Shown here: positions 44,513-51,937 of the stretch, piece by piece
Layout of the letters: each line of letters starts with the position of its first letter
Position numbering within the stretch: position 1 is the first letter of the stretch
Origin: Actinoplanes octamycinicus
GTDB lineage: Bacteria > Actinomycetota > Actinomycetes > Mycobacteriales > Micromonosporaceae
Assembly (NCBI RefSeq): GCF_014205225.1
Contig: NZ_JACHNB010000001.1
Coordinates: forward strand, 4,073,501 to 4,137,500
DNA length: 64,000 bases
Direction: 5' to 3'
Position numbers and translations under genes: made by a program
The notes under the pieces: generated by a model
Told to the model about the DNA's origin: nothing
Seen by the model: the letters and a program-made list of their open reading frames with translations, nothing else
Databases searched by the model: none

Positions 44513-44528
44513 CCGGTTCCGGTTGTGG

Positions 44529-44579
44529 GCTGGCGCTCAGGGGTGTCTCGCGGCGGTTGAGGCACCCCGGAGGGCCAGC
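44529..44579 (+). repeat. Dispersed 51-nt hairpin element, copy D
   Basis: Left arm CTCAGGGGTG and right arm CACCCCGGAG. Relative to copy B, one pair changes from C-G to G-C on both sides (compensatory) and one A-U pair becomes A/G. It starts 17 bases after the GDSL stop. Confidence 0.75.
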
Positions 44580-44603
44580 CCGCCTGACCGGTTCCGGTTG
44601 TGG

Positions 44604-44654
44604 GCTGGTGCTCACGGGTGTCTCGCGGTGGTTGAGGCACCCGTGAGGGCCAGC
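44604..44654 (+). repeat. Dispersed 51-nt hairpin element, copy E
   Basis: Left outer arm is GCTGGT instead of GCTGGC, leaving a U-G pair; inner arms match copy B. Copies D and E lie 75 bases apart, both preceded by TGACCGGTTCCGGTTGTGG. Confidence 0.8.
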
Positions 44655-44880
44655 CGGCCGACCGTGAGGCGCACTGCGGTCCGGGGTGATGCGGACCGGG
44701 CGGGGTGTGGGGTTGGCGGTCGTCGCCACCCTCGGGCGTCGCCCTGGAGGGCCGGGCGTTCTGGACGCGCCAGCGGCCAGCCCGGCCCGGAAGGGTCCCT
44801 GGCGGGAGCGACGATCAGTGATCAGCGCGGATCCGAGTCATGGATTTCTTGATCTTGAATGGGACCGCCCGGTCCTCGCC

Positions 44881-44964
44881 GGTCAGCTCGGGAATCAGCG
44901 GTCAGCTCGGAATCAGCGGTCAGCTCGGGAATCGGCGGTCAGATAGGGATTGGCCGTCAGCTGA
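44881..44964. repeat. 18-19-bp tandem repeat, four copies
   Basis: GGTCAGCTCGGGAATCAGC at 44881 is repeated at 44900, 44918 and 44937 with one-base length changes. The region between 44513 and 45025 holds only these repeats, hairpins D and E and a terminator; no gene is seen. Confidence 0.8.
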
Positions 44965-44984
44965 CGATGGGCCGGCATGACGAA

Positions 44985-45012
44985 GGCCCGCCGGCCAGGT
45001 CAGCGGCGGGCC
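44985..45012 (-). terminator. Terminator hairpin after purU
   Basis: GGCCCGCCG (44985-44993) pairs with CGGCGGGCC (45004-45012). It lies 14 bases after the purU stop on the minus strand. Confidence 0.7.
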
Positions 45013-45025
45013 CGTCGGGTGGTCG

Positions 45026-45931
45026 TCAGGCGAAGACGATCGTGTGGTTCTCGTGGCGGATGACGCGGTCCTCGCTGTGCCAGCGGACGGCTCGGGAGAG
45101 GACGGCGCGTTCCACGTCGGCGCCGCGGCGCTGCAGGTCGCGGACGGTGTCGGCGTGGGAGACGCGGATCACGTCCTGTTCGATGATCGGGCCCTCGTCG
45201 AGGTCCTCGGTGACGTAGTGGGCGGTGGCCCCGACCAGCTTGACGCCGCGCTGCTTGGCCTTGGCGTACGGGCCGGCGCCGATGAACGACGGCAGGAAGC
45301 TGTGGTGGATGTTGATGATCGGGACGCCGACGCGCTCGATGAAGTCACCGGAGAGGATCTGCATGTAGCGGGCCAGGACGATGAAGTCGACGTTGCCCTG
45401 CAGCAGCCGCAGGTGCTGCGCCTCGGCGGCGGACTTGTCCGGGCCGGCGGACGGCACGTGGAAGAACGGGACGCCGAAGAAGCGCACCTCGTCGGCGGTG
45501 TCCGGGTGGTTGGAGATGACCATCGAGACGTTCACCGGCAGCTCGCCGCGGCGGTGCCGCCAGAGCAGGTCGAGCAGGCAGTGGTCGTCCTTCGAGGCGA
45601 AGATCGCCACGCGCTTCGGCTGGGACAGGTCGCGAAGGGTGTACTCCAGCTCGAAGCCCTCGGCCAGCTTGGCCTGCAGGTCCAGCTCGACCTGCGGCAG
45701 CCGGGCCTTGAGGTGGTCCAGCGCGAAGACGGTCCGCTGGAAGAACGCGCCGCCGTGCGGGTTGTCGGAGTACTGGTCGAGCGACACGATGTTGGCGTCG
45801 TGCTTGCCCAGCACGGCGCTGATCGCGGCGACGATGCCGGTGCGGTCCTTGCCGTGCACGATCAGGACGGCCTGATTGTGGGTGGGCGTGGGCTCTGTGC
45901 GGACCGCGAGTGCTTCCTGGGTCAGCGTCAC
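45026..45931 (-). CDS. purU: Formyltetrahydrofolate deformylase
   Basis: 301 aa. Hydrolyses 10-formyl-THF to formate and THF, balancing one-carbon pools. N-terminal ACT domain (QAVLIVHGKDRTGIVAAISAVL) is the regulatory part. The catalytic formyltransferase-like domain has INIHHSFLPSF (Asn, His) and GATAHYVTEDLDEGPII with the conserved Asp. The GTG start 45931 has AGGAGG seven bases upstream. A repeat array fills its promoter region. Confidence 0.95.
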   Translation of the reverse strand: MTLTQEALAVRTEPTPTHNQAVLIVHGKDRTGIVAAISAVLGKHDANIVSLDQYSDNPHGGAFFQRTVFALDHLKARLPQVELDLQAKLAEGFELEYTLRDLSQPKRVAIFASKDDHCLLDLLWRHRRGELPVNVSMVISNHPDTADEVRFFGVPFFHVPSAGPDKSAAEAQHLRLLQGNVDFIVLARYMQILSGDFIERVGVPIINIHHSFLPSFIGAGPYAKAKQRGVKLVGATAHYVTEDLDEGPIIEQDVIRVSHADTVRDLQRRGADVERAVLSRAVRWHSEDRVIRHENHTIVFA

Positions 45932-45949
45932 GTCAGGTCCTCCTCTCTT

Positions 45950-46054
45950 GTCGCCGGAGCGAGCATTGTCGCCGGAGCGAGCGTTGCCCCGGGGCGGGCG
46001 TCATCCCCGGAGCGAGCATCGCTCCCGGAGCGGGCGTCATCCCCGGAGCGTCTG
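45950..46054. repeat. 18-bp tandem repeat upstream of purU
   Basis: GTCGCCGGAGCGAGCATT at 45950 is repeated at 45968 and continues as degenerate CCCCGGAGCG(A/G)GC copies to about 46054. It starts only about 18 bases from the purU start codon, so it covers the promoter region. Confidence 0.8.
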
Positions 46055-46163
46055 CCGTTGGGGCGGTGCGGGTCCCGGTGGCGCGCGTCGTTGCGGCGGG
46101 CACGGTAGCACCTGAAGATCTTCCGTCCGGGATTCTCCCGCAACGCGGGCGGCGGAGGTAGGC

Positions 46164-46310
46164 CGGGGCGGCGCGGGCCAGGTCACAGGGGCGGCGTGCG
46201 GTGCCGGGGCGGCGCGGGCCAGGTCACAGGGGCGGCGTGCGGTGCCGGGGCGGCGCGGGCCAGGTCACAGGGGCGGCGTGCGGTGCCGGGCGGCGCGGGC
46301 CGCCGGGTCA
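46164..46310. repeat. 41-bp tandem repeat, three exact copies and a partial one
   Basis: Units at 46164, 46205 and 46246 are identical; a shortened fourth runs into the 3' end of the LacI-type gene (stop at 46308 on the minus strand). It sits between the two minus-strand genes lacI-type and purU. Confidence 0.88.
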
Positions 46311-47378
46311 CAGGGAGCCGGCGAGCCGCTCCCCGAGCAGGTGGGTGCCGGGTGGCAGCTCGCCCGAACCGCGCCGGATCAGACTGGTCGGGATCCAGTG
46401 CTCGGCCGGCGGCCCGCTGTCCCCGTCGAGGCGGCGGAACAGCGCCCGTGCCGCCGTCCGCCCCATCAGCGCCGGGTCCTGGGCGATCACCGTGACGGCC
46501 GGCTCGAGCAGGTCGGCCAGCGGGAAGTCGTCGAAGCCGACCACCGCGACGGCGCCCTGCAGGCCGAGCCGGCGCAGCGCCCGGACCGCCCCGATGGTGA
46601 TCAGGTTCTGGCTGGTGAACAGGGCGGTCGGCGGGTCGGGCCGGTGCAGCAGCTCCATCACCGCGCTCTCCGCCGCGGCCGTGGTGTGCAGCTCGGTGAC
46701 GACCAGCCGGGCGTCCGGCTCCAGGCCGGCCTCGCGCAGCGCGGTGTGGTAGCCGTCCTGCCGGAACCGGGCGGTGGAGATCCGGGTGTAGTCGGTGAGG
46801 CAGGCGATCCGCCGGTGCCCGTGGGCGATCAGGTGCCGGGTGGCCTCGCCGGCCCCGATCACGTTGGTGGCCAGCACGGTGTCCGCCGGGAAGCCCTGGC
46901 CGGGCCGGTCCACGAAGACCACCGGGGTGTCGGTCTGCACCTCGGTCATCAGGTAGCTCTGGTCCGAGCCGACCGGGGCGATGATCAGCCCGTCGGCGCG
47001 GCGCATGGCGAACGCCCGGGCCAGCTCCCGCTCCCGCCGCGGGTCCTCGTCCAGGCTGCCGGTCAGCACCTGCACGCCGCGGGTACGGGCCTCGTCCTCG
47101 ACGGCCCGGTGCAGGGCCGCGGAGAACGGGTTGCCGACGTCCTCGAGCAGCAGCGCGATCGTCCCGGACCGGCGGTCGCCGCGGCGCAGCGTGCTGGCCC
47201 CGATGTCGGGCCGATAGCCGAGCGTCTCGATGGCGCTGCGGACCTGCGCGATCAGCACCGGGGAGACGTTCGGCTCGTTGTTCACCACCCGGGAGACGGT
47301 TTTGAGGCTGACCCGGGCGACGCGGGCGACGTCGTTCATGGTGGGCCGGCCGGGGCGGCGGCCGGCGGAGGCGGGCAC
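46308..47378 (-). CDS. LacI family transcriptional regulator
   Basis: 356 aa. HTH MNDVARVARVSLKTVSRVVN with recognition helix, hinge LGYRPDIGASTLR, and a periplasmic-binding-protein-like effector domain (SGTIALLLEDVGNPFSAAL, DGLIIAP, GRRTAARALFRRLDG-type end). GTG 47378 keeps the basic N-terminal RRPGRPT before the HTH. Probably represses sugar-uptake or glycosidase genes, but none is directly adjacent. Two palindromes in the shared upstream region could be its operators. Confidence 0.92.
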   Translation of the reverse strand: MPASAGRRPGRPTMNDVARVARVSLKTVSRVVNNEPNVSPVLIAQVRSAIETLGYRPDIGASTLRRGDRRSGTIALLLEDVGNPFSAALHRAVEDEARTRGVQVLTGSLDEDPRRERELARAFAMRRADGLIIAPVGSDQSYLMTEVQTDTPVVFVDRPGQGFPADTVLATNVIGAGEATRHLIAHGHRRIACLTDYTRISTARFRQDGYHTALREAGLEPDARLVVTELHTTAAAESAVMELLHRPDPPTALFTSQNLITIGAVRALRRLGLQGAVAVVGFDDFPLADLLEPAVTVIAQDPALMGRTAARALFRRLDGDSGPPAEHWIPTSLIRRGSGELPPGTHLLGERLAGSL

Positions 47379-47408
47379 GCTGCCAGCTTAAAGACCGCGT
47401 CGCGGCGA

Positions 47409-47420
47409 GACAACGATGTC
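47409..47420. promoter_or_regulatory. Candidate LacI-type operator 1
   Basis: GACAACGATGTC, an imperfect 12 bp palindrome 31 bases upstream of the LacI-type start; suggests autoregulation. Confidence 0.5.
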
Positions 47421-47549
47421 ATCTCGATCGGCCGTTGCGGTGAGCTGGGCAAACCGCCCACCCGGGCAGATACGCGGCAAGCCGATACAAGCAATAAACC
47501 TTTGTAATACATGGTGTTGACAAGGCAATTCGCGTCGCGTTCACTCCGT

Positions 47550-47561
47550 GACAACGTTGTC
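47550..47561. promoter_or_regulatory. Candidate LacI-type operator 2
   Basis: GACAACGTTGTC, a perfect 12 bp palindrome, flanked by T on its left, 97 bases upstream of the AbfB gene. It has the even-symmetry centre CG of LacI-family sites. A TTGACA hexamer lies at 47517-47522. Confidence 0.6.
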
Positions 47562-47657
47562 TCCGGACGCGTTCGCCACCCCGCCCCCGGCACATCCCCC
47601 GGCATCGTGCGCCCGCGCCGATGCCTCGCCGCCTTGTTCCCCAGGAGTCACGAAGAG

Positions 47658-48407
47658 ATGCCGGAGGCCCCCCGCTCCGACCGGCGCGCGCTGCTCGCGC
47701 TGGCCGCCGCCACCGTGTTCGCGGTGCTCGGCTACGCCGCCACCGTGACGGTCATGCTGCACACCGAGGCCGAGCCGCCGGGTGGCGCGGCGGCCCCCAC
47801 GCCGCCCACCTGGGTGCTGCCGGTGGCGTCCGCGCCGGCCTCCCCGCCGGTCTCCATCGCGCCGGCGCCGAGCAGCCGGTCGATCCGTCCAAGCCCGATC
47901 CGGGGCGGCACCCGGCCGGTCAGCGCCGCGACGAAGGGCGCCGGCCGGAAGCAGACGGCGAAGCCGACGCCGCCCGCGCCGGTGCTGGTCACCGGCAGCA
48001 CGATCGGGCTGGGCCTGGTCGACGCGCCCGGATACCGGCTGCGGCACCGGGATTTCGTGGCCCAGGTCGAGCCGCTCACCGCGGACAGCGCTCCGTTGGA
48101 CCGGATGGACACCCGGTTCACGGTACGGGTGGGCCGCGCCGACAGCCGGTGCGTCGCCTTTGAGGCGGCCGGCCATCCCGGCTTCTTCCTCCGGCACCGG
48201 GACTTCGTCCTGCGGCTGGACCGGGCGGACGGCACCGTGCTGTTCGACCGGGACGCCACCTTCTGCCCGGTGCCGCTGGCCGGTGGGTTCGTCCTGCGCT
48301 CGGTCAACTTCCCGGACCGTCACCTGGTGCTCGCCGACGGAGGGGTCCGGCTGGAGCCGGTGGCGGCCGGGCAGGCCACCAGGTTCCGGGCGTTGCCGCC
48401 GCTATGA
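47658..48407 (+). CDS. Membrane-anchored AbfB (arabinose-binding) domain protein
   Basis: 249 aa from ATG 47658. A basic start and one membrane helix ([23 protein letters not shown], about 11-33) anchor it; a Pro/Ala linker follows. Residues about 110-249 form an AbfB/CBM42-type beta-trefoil-like domain: [61 protein letters not shown]. AbfB binds arabinose side chains of xylan. No catalytic module is attached. Its stop overlaps the start of a DivIVA-domain gene as ATGA, an unusual pairing. Confidence 0.8.
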   Translation: MPEAPRSDRRALLALAAATVFAVLGYAATVTVMLHTEAEPPGGAAAPTPPTWVLPVASAPASPPVSIAPAPSSRSIRPSPIRGGTRPVSAATKGAGRKQTAKPTPPAPVLVTGSTIGLGLVDAPGYRLRHRDFVAQVEPLTADSAPLDRMDTRFTVRVGRADSRCVAFEAAGHPGFFLRHRDFVLRLDRADGTVLFDRDATFCPVPLAGGFVLRSVNFPDRHLVLADGGVRLEPVAAGQATRFRALPPL

Positions 48408-49018
48408 ATGAGCCGCTCACCCCGGTGGACATCCACAACGTGTCGTTCCGGCGGCCGGCGCTGGGCAAGCGCGGTTACGACGAGGATCAGGTGGACGCGT
48501 TCCTGGACGAGGCGGAGCAGGAGTTCACCCGGCTGCGGGCGGAGAACCGGGCGCTCCGCGAGGAGCTGGACCGGGCCGGGGCCATGCCGGAGCGGGAACT
48601 GGCCGCCCTGGCCGTCCAGCTGGGCCGGCTGAGCGCGGAACGGGCCGAGGCCGAGCGGCAGGCCCGCGCGGTCGAGGCGGAGCTGGACCGCGCCCGCGCC
48701 GCCGGGGCCGAGCCGCCCGCCACCGGGGTGATCGCGATGGCCCGGCGGACCGCGGACGAGTACCTCGACGACGCCCGGCGGGAGGCGGAGCAGCTGCTGA
48801 CCGCGGCCCGCACCGAGGCCGACCGGCTGACCAGCGACGCCCAGCTGCGCGCGTCCACCACCGACAGCGACGCCCGGCACCGGCACACCCAGGCGCTCAG
48901 CGGGCTGGCCGAGCGGCGGGAGGAGGCGCTCGCCGACCTCGACCGGCTGCGCCTGCTCGCGCAGGCGCAGCGGGAGGAGATCCGCCGCATGGTCGCCCAG
49001 CGGCTGGCCGACCTGTGA
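48404..49018 (+). CDS. DivIVA-domain protein, paralogue of Wag31
   Basis: 204 aa. N-terminal DivIVA motif [37 protein letters not shown], then a coiled coil up to the C terminus ([19 protein letters not shown]). It is a close paralogue of the gene at 54976 with a shorter linker, and lacks the C-terminal tail of true Wag31. It is translationally coupled to the AbfB membrane protein. Probably cytoplasmic, associated with curved membrane; a role in polar or septal placement of the partner is inference. Confidence 0.85.
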   Translation: MNEPLTPVDIHNVSFRRPALGKRGYDEDQVDAFLDEAEQEFTRLRAENRALREELDRAGAMPERELAALAVQLGRLSAERAEAERQARAVEAELDRARAAGAEPPATGVIAMARRTADEYLDDARREAEQLLTAARTEADRLTSDAQLRASTTDSDARHRHTQALSGLAERREEALADLDRLRLLAQAQREEIRRMVAQRLADL

Positions 49019-49039
49019 CGCCGGCCGGCCGGCGCCGGC

Positions 49040-49357
49040 TCACGCGGCGGGCGGGTCGGCCAGCGGCCAGCCGCCGGCCGCCAGGTGTGCGGAGACCCGG
49101 ACCACGTCGGCCGGGGTGGCCTCCTGCAGCATCCGGTCGCTGATCATCTCCTCGATGTCGGCGCCGGTGATCGGCCCGTCACCCGGCCGCGCCTGGGCGA
49201 CCAGCGCCCGGGCGATCGTGCGGACCTCGTCCTCGGTCAGCTTGCGGCGCAGCAGGCCGAGCAGGACCACGTAGTCCCGGCGGGGGACACCCTCCGGGTA
49301 GCCGGCCCGGAGCCACTCCACGGCCCGGGCCAGGAAGTTCGACCGTTGCTCGCTCAT
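49040..49357 (-). CDS. DUF3349 small helical protein
   Basis: 105 aa, all helical by composition. Family pattern: VEWLRAGYPEGVPRRDYVVLLGLLRRKLTEDEV and ISDRMLQEATPADVVRVSAHLAAGGWPL. DUF3349 is an actinobacterial family of unknown function. ATG 49357 follows GGGAGG by five bases. Convergent with the DivIVA paralogue, and on the same strand as, but 61 bases from, the small membrane gene. Confidence 0.82.
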   Translation of the reverse strand: MSEQRSNFLARAVEWLRAGYPEGVPRRDYVVLLGLLRRKLTEDEVRTIARALVAQARPGDGPITGADIEEMISDRMLQEATPADVVRVSAHLAAGGWPLADPPAA

Positions 49358-49418
49358 GCAGCCTCCCGGCCAGTGCTTGTCGGCGGTGGTGAGAAGAGAT
49401 GCTCGAAGCGGGTGCCGC

Positions 49419-49733
49419 TCAGTGCTTGTCGGCGATGGTGGGGAAGACGTGCTCGAAACTGAGTGTCTTACCCAGCGCGCTGGCCACGATGTAGGTGATG
49501 CCGAGGACCACGCCGAGCAGCACCACGGTGAAGGCGACGTATCCGCCGACGGTACCGATCCGGTGCGGCCGGGGCCCGGCGGTGCCGGCCGCGTGCACCT
49601 CGGCGTCGCCGCCCGCGCCGTAGGCGAGCGACCGGATGCCGAGCGCGAACAGGGCCGGCAGCCCGGCGCCCAGGATCAGGCCGGCGAGCAGGATCTTCCA
49701 GACGCTCTCGAAGGCCAGGGTCAGGTTGTGCAC
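49419..49733 (-). CDS. Small membrane protein cotranscribed with the phosphate transporter
   Basis: 104 aa with two membrane helices (WKILLAGLILGAGLPALFALGI and YVAFTVVLLGVVLGITYIVASAL) joined by a hydrophilic loop of about 25 residues. I recognise no named family; similar small proteins occur directly after pit genes in actinobacteria, as I recall. GTG start lies 10 bases after the Pit stop, so the operon is pit followed by this gene. Confidence 0.7.
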   Translation of the reverse strand: MHNLTLAFESVWKILLAGLILGAGLPALFALGIRSLAYGAGGDAEVHAAGTAGPRPHRIGTVGGYVAFTVVLLGVVLGITYIVASALGKTLSFEHVFPTIADKH

Positions 49734-49743
49734 GTCGTCCCCC

Positions 49744-50961
49744 TCAGCTCGCCGTGCCGGCGGTGGCCCGCGGGGTCGCCGGGGCGTCCCAGTCGTCGTT
49801 GACGTTGTTGTGGTCGATCGGCTCCCGGCGCGAGCGGTGGTACATGAAACCGGCCAGCAGCACCAGGACCGCGAAGATCGCCAGCGCGCCGGCCAGCCCG
49901 CCGATCAGGTCGCTGATCCACCACATCACGGCACCGGCCAGGCCGGCCGCGGGCAGCGTGATCACCCAGGCGGAGACCATCCGGCCGGCGACCGACCAGC
50001 GCACCCGCGCGCCCGGCCGGCCGACGCCGCTGCCCAGGATCGAGCCGGTCGCCACCTGCGTGGTGGAGAGCGCGAAACCGAGGTGGCTGGAGGTGAGGAT
50101 GACCGCGGCCGAGGCGGACTCGGCGGCCATTCCCTGCGGCGGGGAGATCGCCACCAGGCCCTTGCCCAGGGTCCGGATGATCCGCCAGCCGCCCAGGTAG
50201 GTGCCGAGCGCGATGGCCACCGCGCAGGACACCTTCACCCAGAACGGGATGGCGCCGGTGTCGGTCCACTCGCCGGCCGCGATCAGCGCCAGGGTGATCA
50301 CGCCCATCGTCTTCTGCGCGTCGTTGGTGCCGTGCGCCAGCGAGACCAGCGAGGCCGAGCCGATCTGGCCCCAGCGGAACCCGCCGTCGGTGAACCGGGT
50401 GGCCACCCCGGCGACGATCCGGAAGATCATCCAGGTGCCGGCCGCGGCGACCACGCCGGCGACGATCGGCGACATGATCCCGGGCAGGATCACCTTGCCG
50501 ATGACGCCGTCCAGCTTGGAGCCGTCGCCGGTCCACTTGACGCCGGCCCAGCCCAGGCCGGCGACGGCGGCGCCGATCAGCCCGCCGAACAGCGCGTGCG
50601 AGGAGCTGGACGGCAGGCCGAGCAGCCAGGTGAACAGGTTCCACAGGATGCCGCCGACCAGGCCGGCCAGCACGATCAGCAGCAGGCCCAGGCCGCCGTC
50701 GGCGGTCAGCTCGGCGGCCGGCGTACCGTCGCTGTTCTGGATTCTGACCACCGCGTTGGTGACGGTCAGCGCGACCTCGACGGAGAGGAACGCGCCGACC
50801 AGGTTGAGCACGGCGGACAGGAGCACAGCCACCTTGGGACGCAGCGCGCCGGTGGCGATCGAGGTCGCCATCGCGTTGGCCGTGTCGTGGAAGCCGTTGG
50901 TGAAGTCGAAGCCGAGGGCGGTGATGACCACGAGGATGAGGACCACGGTTGTCTCGGTCAC
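49744..50961 (-). CDS. pit: Low-affinity inorganic phosphate transporter (Pit family)
   Basis: 405 aa membrane protein, PiT family (metal-phosphate:H+ symport). The duplicated family signature is clear: DFTNGFHDTANAMATSIATGAL near the N terminus and SLAHGTNDAQKTMGVITLAL in the middle, with about ten helices. The second duplicated block is GAFLSVEVALTVTNAVV. GTG 50961. Next gene downstream is the small membrane protein; there is no pap/PhoU-like regulator adjacent. Confidence 0.92.
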   Translation of the reverse strand: MTETTVVLILVVITALGFDFTNGFHDTANAMATSIATGALRPKVAVLLSAVLNLVGAFLSVEVALTVTNAVVRIQNSDGTPAAELTADGGLGLLLIVLAGLVGGILWNLFTWLLGLPSSSSHALFGGLIGAAVAGLGWAGVKWTGDGSKLDGVIGKVILPGIMSPIVAGVVAAAGTWMIFRIVAGVATRFTDGGFRWGQIGSASLVSLAHGTNDAQKTMGVITLALIAAGEWTDTGAIPFWVKVSCAVAIALGTYLGGWRIIRTLGKGLVAISPPQGMAAESASAAVILTSSHLGFALSTTQVATGSILGSGVGRPGARVRWSVAGRMVSAWVITLPAAGLAGAVMWWISDLIGGLAGALAIFAVLVLLAGFMYHRSRREPIDHNNVNDDWDAPATPRATAGTAS

Positions 50962-51088
50962 GAGATCAGCGTCTACCCGCGGCGCGGCGCCCCTAAAGGC
51001 ACGCCCGGCAGAGTTCGCCCGGTATTCAGCTGGGTTTCAGCTTCCGCCCGCCGGGTCGCGGAGCCGGGTGGGGCGTCGCCGGGTGGGC

Positions 51089-51925
51089 TCAGCTTTCCGC
51101 CGGGCGGATGGGCGGCCAGGTGAGGACGTCGTCCGGGATGGCCGGATCGCGCAGCGCGCGACGGTCGCGGCCGGGGAGGGACCGGCCGGCGGCGACCACC
51201 AGGCGGGCCACCTCGATCGCGCCGTGCGCCTGGAAGTGCGTGTTGTCGGCGGCCCCGGCCGGGTAGGTGGGCTGCTCCCCGGCGTCCAGCCAGAGGAAGT
51301 GGTCCTTGGTGGCCTCCGGGCCGAGCCGGCCCCACAGGTCGAAGGAGAGCGCGGTCAGGTCGATCAGCGGGGTCCGGGTCTGGCGCGCCAGCGCGCGCAT
51401 CGCGTCCGGGTAGGCGCCGTGCGAGAGGTAGGGGACGCCGTCGGCGGTGAACCGGCGCCGCTCCACCGGGGTGACCAGGATCGGGTGGGCCCGGGCCGCG
51501 CGGGCGCCGTCCAGGTAGCGGCGCAGGTAGTCCTGGAACGTGGTCCACGGGTCGGTGCCGCGGGCCGGGTCCTCGACCTTCTCGTCGTTGTGGCCGAAGG
51601 AGATCAGCAGGGTGTCGCCGGGGCGGATGGCGGCCCGGATGAGGTCGAGCCGGCCCTGGTCGGCGAAGCTTTTCGAGCTGGCGCCGGAGAGGGCGGCGTT
51701 GACCACGGCGACCCCGTGGTGCAGGAAGACGGGCAGCGCCTGGCCCCAGCCGGCCCGGGGGAGGTCGGCCAGGGCGTAGGTGGCGGCGGTCGAGTCGCCG
51801 GCCACGAAGATCGTGGACCGGCGACCCGGACCGGGTGCGGCGCGGGCCGCGGTGGTGACGCCGAGGACGCCGGCGGTGGCGCCGCCGAGGGATGCGCGCA
51901 GGAGGGTTCTCCGGTCGATCGTCAT
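51089..51925 (-). CDS. Rhamnogalacturonan acetylesterase-like SGNH hydrolase, Tat-exported
   Basis: 278 aa. Tat signal DRRTLLRASLGGATAGVLG. SGNH blocks: VAGDSTAATYA (Ser), AALSGASSKSF (Gly), ISFGHNDEK (Asn) and AADNTHFQAHGA (Asp, His). The GDST block and the DNTHF ending are typical of rhamnogalacturonan acetylesterases, which deacetylate pectin. ATG 51925 lies 12 bases after the stop of the upstream serine hydrolase, so they are probably cotranscribed. Confidence 0.85.
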   Translation of the reverse strand: MTIDRRTLLRASLGGATAGVLGVTTAARAAPGPGRRSTIFVAGDSTAATYALADLPRAGWGQALPVFLHHGVAVVNAALSGASSKSFADQGRLDLIRAAIRPGDTLLISFGHNDEKVEDPARGTDPWTTFQDYLRRYLDGARAARAHPILVTPVERRRFTADGVPYLSHGAYPDAMRALARQTRTPLIDLTALSFDLWGRLGPEATKDHFLWLDAGEQPTYPAGAADNTHFQAHGAIEVARLVVAAGRSLPGRDRRALRDPAIPDDVLTWPPIRPAES

Positions 51926-51937
51926 CCGCTCATGGAA

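Noticed and set aside
44686..44946. Short plus-strand frame after the hairpins
   Set aside because: No ribosome-binding site, no similarity I can recognise, and its last third is the 19-bp repeat.
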